The position numbers and the translations under genes are program-made. This document shows, piece after piece, positions 9,231 to 12,300 of a stretch of 12,300 nucleotides of DNA (position 1 is its first letter; each line of letters begins with the position of its first letter). Under the pieces are notes generated by a model. That model was not told the origin of the DNA, searched no databases, and worked only from the letters and a program-made list of their open reading frames with translations. The DNA comes from Beroe ovata (taxonomy: Eukaryota > Ctenophora > Nuda > Beroida > Beroidae), in assembly GCA_946803715.1 (NCBI GenBank), contig CAMPET010000361.1, forward strand, positions 35,490 to 47,789, read 5' to 3'.

Positions 9231-10158
9231 TCGTTGACTTAACTATTTTCCAAACATAACTTACTCTTTCAATAGGTAGGCACTGATAGTGATGATGTGT
9301 AAAACAAAAGATCTCTGCGTCACTATGCGAAGAATTTAATTCAATAATTTAGTATAACAGCGTGTCATTCTTGTCAAAGCAATCAGGGATTCTATGATTT
9401 TATGGTAAGATAAATTTCGCGTCGAAATTTGAGCAACATGTTGTCTAGGATTTCGCTGCGCAAAATCTTTTTCTGTCTGAATAATATTCTGACACACGTG
9501 CATTCCATAATCCCGCGCGGTGTGACCTTACGCTCAGGTGCATGTATAAGCGGAGAAAAAGTAAGAACGCACAGAAAATTCAATTTAATGTTACACGCGC
9601 ATAATCTAACGCGCAATTAATTTGATCATATTATATTGCAGCGCACGCACGTACATCCTCGCGCGCGGTTGCCTTTCGTCACAAAAAAGTTTTCGCGCCT
9701 CACGGAAACAAAGTTTTTCGTCTGGTACAGAGCCAAAAATTACTTACAATGGAGAAATGTATCAGACAGTTTCTGGAATAAAAAGCCTCATATATTCATA
9801 TTATCAGCCGCCGTTAACTTTTCGGCAGAAACAAAGCCCCATGCATTTATTTGACCCTTGATGTGATAACCAATATTCACTTCCTTAAGGAAGAAAAACA
9901 CGTGAATAAAGTGATCCCAAGCTTTCTGATACGGTTATTATTATTAGACAAAGACATTAATATTAAAGAAATGCTGATTATTCACAACCCGTCGGATCAC
10001 AACAAAATATAAATCAGTTAGTTCGCATATGATACAACAGCAGATTCATGAACAACGTTAGGTAGTTCTGACAGCATTTTACCTTGATTAATGGCGACAT
10101 GACCGATAGTTGATAAAATCAAGGTTCGATTTAGATCTATAATAATTTTCTCTAGACA
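9231..10158. other. intergenic stretch downstream of HAPSTR1, no gene seen
   Basis: Open frames of 60-80 codons at 9392-9861 exist on both strands but have no signal peptide, splice logic or recognisable motif. The region 9455-9720 is richer in CGCG/GCGC dinucleotides than its surroundings. A perfect 14-bp palindrome CTTCCTTAAGGAAG (9880-9893) sits inside a wider inverted pair TATTCAC/GTGAATA (9873-9908). Confidence 0.5.
10089..10112 (+). repeat. 24-nt dispersed motif, copy 2 (downstream of HAPSTR1)
   Basis: Second copy of the motif at 1542-1565. Here it is enclosed by a 9-bp inverted pair ACCTTGATT (10081-10089) and AATCAAGGT (10117-10125), making a small foldback unit. The first copy lacks these arms. 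Confidence 0.5.
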
Positions 10159-10164
10159 TTTATT
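10159..10164 (-). terminator. HAPSTR1: probable HAPSTR1 polyadenylation signal AATAAA
   Basis: AATAAA on the minus strand about 30 nt beyond the HAPSTR1 stop codon, which would give a very short 3' UTR. A second AATAAA on the same strand occurs at 9846-9851 and could serve a longer 3' UTR. Confidence 0.55.
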
Positions 10165-10194
10165 CAACATAGAAGTCTCACTCCCGACCGTTCC

Positions 10195-11521
10195 TCATTT
10201 CCTGTTACGTTTAGCGCTGTGCACTGTTTCCAAAAACTCGTCGAAGAGCGACTCTGCTTTCCGTTTCCTGCTCACGTACAGGGACGGAGATCCGACTCTG
10301 GAGCAATGCGGGGGACTGGCTGCACCATTGATCTCCTCCACTTCCCCGTCCTCCACTCCGCAAACAGCCTGCAGTCCGCTAGACTCGCCCGTGCGCGGCG
10401 TTCCCCGCGCAGCACGTGGTGAGGCCACAGTGCACGTGGCTGCGCGCGGAGATGCCACCCCCAGACCGGATAGTACCCCACTGAGGTGTTCGTCACTGTC
10501 GGTGTCCGAGTTTGAGGGGGTGGAGAATGGGCGTGTCAGGTGACCTGTCAATATGCTATGTATGTCAGAATGTAATACAATGCATCTATACGTCGATCAT
10601 CATTCTTAGAGAATATACTTCTCATGTAATGATAAACAAACTTTCAAAGAGACACGCTGAACAGCGATGTTCATTGTACATTGTACATTGTACATTGTAC
10701 ATCTTTGTACTAACGTAGTAAGTCGAGACGGTTTATCTTCCTCTGCTTGCGTTTACCCCATTTTGACACATTTCGACGACATTGTAAGTTACCGTACTGT
10801 TGACCTAGCTCAAATGCCCGTTCGATAGCATCCACACTGTCTGAAATGGACACATGGAGGACGTAAATAAAAAATCAAACCATGAAAATCATGTTCTTAC
10901 ACCATTCAATGATTTCTGTTACAGTTTAGGATAGGTAATCAATAGATGCTACCTATCGCGTTTTCTAATCACTCACCTTTGTAAAGTCTCGTGACGGCAA
11001 TTGCAGCTCTCTGAAACTGGAATTGAACCATGTTGCTATGGCTACCACTATGGTTACCACCCCCACCAACCCCACCACCAGTGCCACTACTGTTTCTCTC
11101 CTTGTACAGAGTTGATGTACAATGGGCACTGTCTTGGAAATTCATCCACAGGATGTGCTGTATGTTTTCTATTTCCTGAGGAGTAGTATGAAGGGTAAAG
11201 TCATGGAAACGACTTGTTTGTTCATACTAGGGAGGGAGCTAGCCGGTACAAACTATAGGTTTATATTGCTCACTAAAACTGAAGTCGAATTTATACTGAG
11301 TGGGCAATACTTTTCGCTATTTCATGACGTGTGAAGCATAAAGATTGCCACCAATTCCTATGCTATAACTCTGAGAATCACGGATATCTTCGGGTATAAT
11401 TCAGGCAATCAAAATCCGGCAATCATGGGTTAGGAACCTCTAGTGCGGAGCAATGTTCCTCCTCCAGTTGTAGCAAACACTCAGTTTCTGCGGGTGATAT
11501 GAATTCCCTGTTGTTCGTCAT
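10195..11521 (-). CDS. HAPSTR1: HAPSTR1 (C16orf72/UPF0472) homologue, four exons
   Basis: Exons 11521-11438, 11175-10977, 10840-10715 and 10544-10195 (TGA at 10197-10195) join in consistent phases (0, 1, 1) to about 252 residues; the human protein is 275. Recognised blocks: ILWMNFQDSA with LYKER, then FQRAAIAVTRLYKDSVDA, then the basic stretch KWGKRKQRKINRLDLL, a Ser/Pro/Ala-rich middle, and a C-terminus with SRKRK and AKRNRK that resembles the human nuclear-targeting tail. In mammals HAPSTR1 dimerises, binds the HUWE1 ubiquitin ligase and tunes stress signalling in the nucleus. Odd points: a Gly/Ser/His-rich insertion (about residues 54-74) splits the conserved helical block; the last exon is much more GC-rich than its surroundings; and the exon 1 donor (gttcct) is weak. 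The N-terminus is uncertain: the frame is open upstream of the ATG to about 11576, and a CCAG acceptor near 11551 could replace this start. Confidence 0.85.
10672..10701. repeat. (CATTGTA)4 short tandem repeat in HAPSTR1 intron 3
   Basis: Four perfect 7-bp units (10672-10699) plus two bases, ending just upstream on the chromosome of the exon 3 donor (10714-10709). On the transcript it reads as repeated TACAATG, starting about 8 nt after the donor hexamer. Confidence 0.9.
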
Positions 11522-12003
11522 TCTGTGTCCTAAATAGTCGGGAATATCACTGGTAACAAAGATTTCATAAGGTCAAAATAAGAGACTCTCCAAAATCACG
11601 GATCATGATATGAAAACGTTCCTCGATAAATATGCGAGTCACTTAATTCAAAAAGTTTATAATCCTCCCTCATTGATACCGCTTTCTGCGATTAAGTCCT
11701 GTCGAAAATCGTTACCTAATTTAGTAAGGATCATCATTCTAATTGAATGCTCAGTCCAAACAATCTCACAAAAACATCATAATACTTACACAAGCATATT
11801 TACATTAATGTACATCCGTTTTATAAGTACAAAAGTACCTCAATTCCATGTGAAGAATTGATAGTCTACAAAGTAATATCAAAATAACATAGAAATAAAC
11901 AGGGTATCTGATCAAAACAATACAAATTCTGATACTGTCTGAAACCTTTCAAATAAAACAGGTAGGGATAAAAGGTAAGGTAAAGTTTAGTTACTGAATC
12001 TGG
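11522..12003. other. upstream region of HAPSTR1, no gene seen
   Basis: AT-rich intergenic sequence between the HAPSTR1 start and the candidate exon at the right edge. An 83-codon plus-strand frame (11610-11861) has no supporting features. This region should contain the HAPSTR1 promoter and any 5' UTR exon, and the 3' end of the gene to its right, if that gene is real. I see no clear minus-strand AATAAA here. Confidence 0.45.
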
Positions 12004-12240
12004 TCAGTTGTAAGCTAGAGTATTAATCTCATAGCAATTATCATCATCAAATCTGCCTAACGCTTGCGCAGTGAGTGTGGGAGCGAGCGCCTGGGCCGTA
12101 ATACTGGACAGGGAGTGAAGGTTCTGCAGGTATATCGCCACATTGCTCGTATTTGGGAGGTTAGGCGAGGGCCCATTTGCCCCTGCCTTGGATATGTCGC
12201 ATAGGGGGTCCTCTGGTTTACTTCCACGGGGAGTTGGGGC
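12004..12240 (-). CDS. possible last coding exon of an unidentified gene extending off the right edge
   Basis: An open segment of 78 codons plus TGA (12006-12004) following a plausible acceptor (AATGCAG at 12247-12241). It is noticeably richer in G+C than the AT-rich DNA on its left. The product would be Pro/Ser/Ala/Thr-rich (APTPRGSKPEDP at the start), with an imperfect internal repeat (ITAQALAPT then LTAQALGRF) and an acidic FDDD near the end. I do not recognise it. The pyrimidine tract is poor because the (CA)n/(TACA)n microsatellite occupies its place. It could also be a chance open frame, as there is no clear minus-strand poly(A) signal. Confidence 0.35.
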   Translation of the reverse strand, partial: APTPRGSKPEDPLCDISKAGANGPSPNLPNTSNVAIYLQNLHSLSSITAQALAPTLTAQALGRFDDDNCYEINTLAYN

Positions 12241-12246
12241 CTGCAT

Positions 12247-12262
12247 TGTATGTATGTATGTA

Positions 12263-12300
<38 letters not shown>
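12247..12300. repeat. (TGTA)n(TG)n compound microsatellite at the right edge
   Basis: About six TGTA units (to about 12269) followed by uninterrupted TG to the last base; its full length is unknown. It directly abuts the candidate acceptor of the 12240-12004 exon. Confidence 0.95.

Noticed and set aside
9392-9861. Overlapping 63-79-codon frames on both strands
   Set aside because: No motif, splice context or signal peptide; frames open on both strands at once suggest chance.
9873-9908. Stem-loop with perfect 14-bp palindrome as a transcription terminator or histone-type 3' end
   Set aside because: It does not match the histone stem-loop consensus, no histone gene is nearby, and intrinsic terminators do not apply to nuclear genes.
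10219-10543. Plus-strand frames across the GC-rich segment
   Set aside because: This is HAPSTR1 exon 4; the minus strand joins in phase to conserved upstream exons, and GC richness alone opens the antisense frames.
11001-11334. Plus-strand frames rich in His/Tyr/Cys
   Set aside because: They are antisense to HAPSTR1 exon 2 and its intron.
11610-11861. 83-codon plus-strand frame
   Set aside because: AT-rich, no recognisable domain and no regulatory or splice context; possible but unsupported.

Overview
The window is animal nuclear DNA. It carries spliced genes with GT-AG introns, simple-sequence repeats and short mobile-element relics, and no bacterial operon structure. Introns are short (mostly 70-300 bp) and genes are close together. 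With the divergent but clearly metazoan protein sequences, this fits a compact invertebrate genome; an early-branching animal such as a sponge is plausible but not proven. All family assignments come from recognising protein motifs by eye; no search was run.

Minus strand, 8678 down to 1232: the first 23 coding exons of AQR (Aquarius/IBP160), the SF1-type RNA helicase of the intron-binding complex of the spliceosome. I could place every splice junction and the reading frame is open throughout (about 1,055 residues). The frame ends at a donor at 1231. The remaining helicase motifs, including the motif II exon, must lie beyond the left edge. The Walker A codons are split by intron 18.

Plus strand, 440-1057: a single-exon gene for a small secreted cysteine-rich protein with a PAN/apple-like first half. 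It appears to sit inside AQR intron 23 on the opposite strand.

Minus strand, 11521 down to 10195: a four-exon homologue of HAPSTR1 (C16orf72), a nuclear stress-response partner of the HUWE1 ubiquitin ligase. It lies head-to-tail upstream of AQR. The 1.5 kb between them (8679-10194) holds a probable HAPSTR1 poly(A) signal, a 92-bp MITE-like foldback element with a 9-bp target duplication, and the presumed AQR promoter region.

Right edge, 12240-12004 minus: a GC-richer open segment that may be the last coding exon of another gene. Both window ends run into GT/TG microsatellites.

Other structure: a five-copy ~97-bp minisatellite with a palindromic core in AQR intron 14; two back-to-back near-palindromes in AQR intron 10; a 30-bp duplication in intron 18; a 7-bp repeat in a HAPSTR1 intron; and a 24-nt motif shared by two distant non-coding sites. 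I found no new multi-gene system. AQR and HAPSTR1 are housekeeping neighbours with no evident joint pathway.
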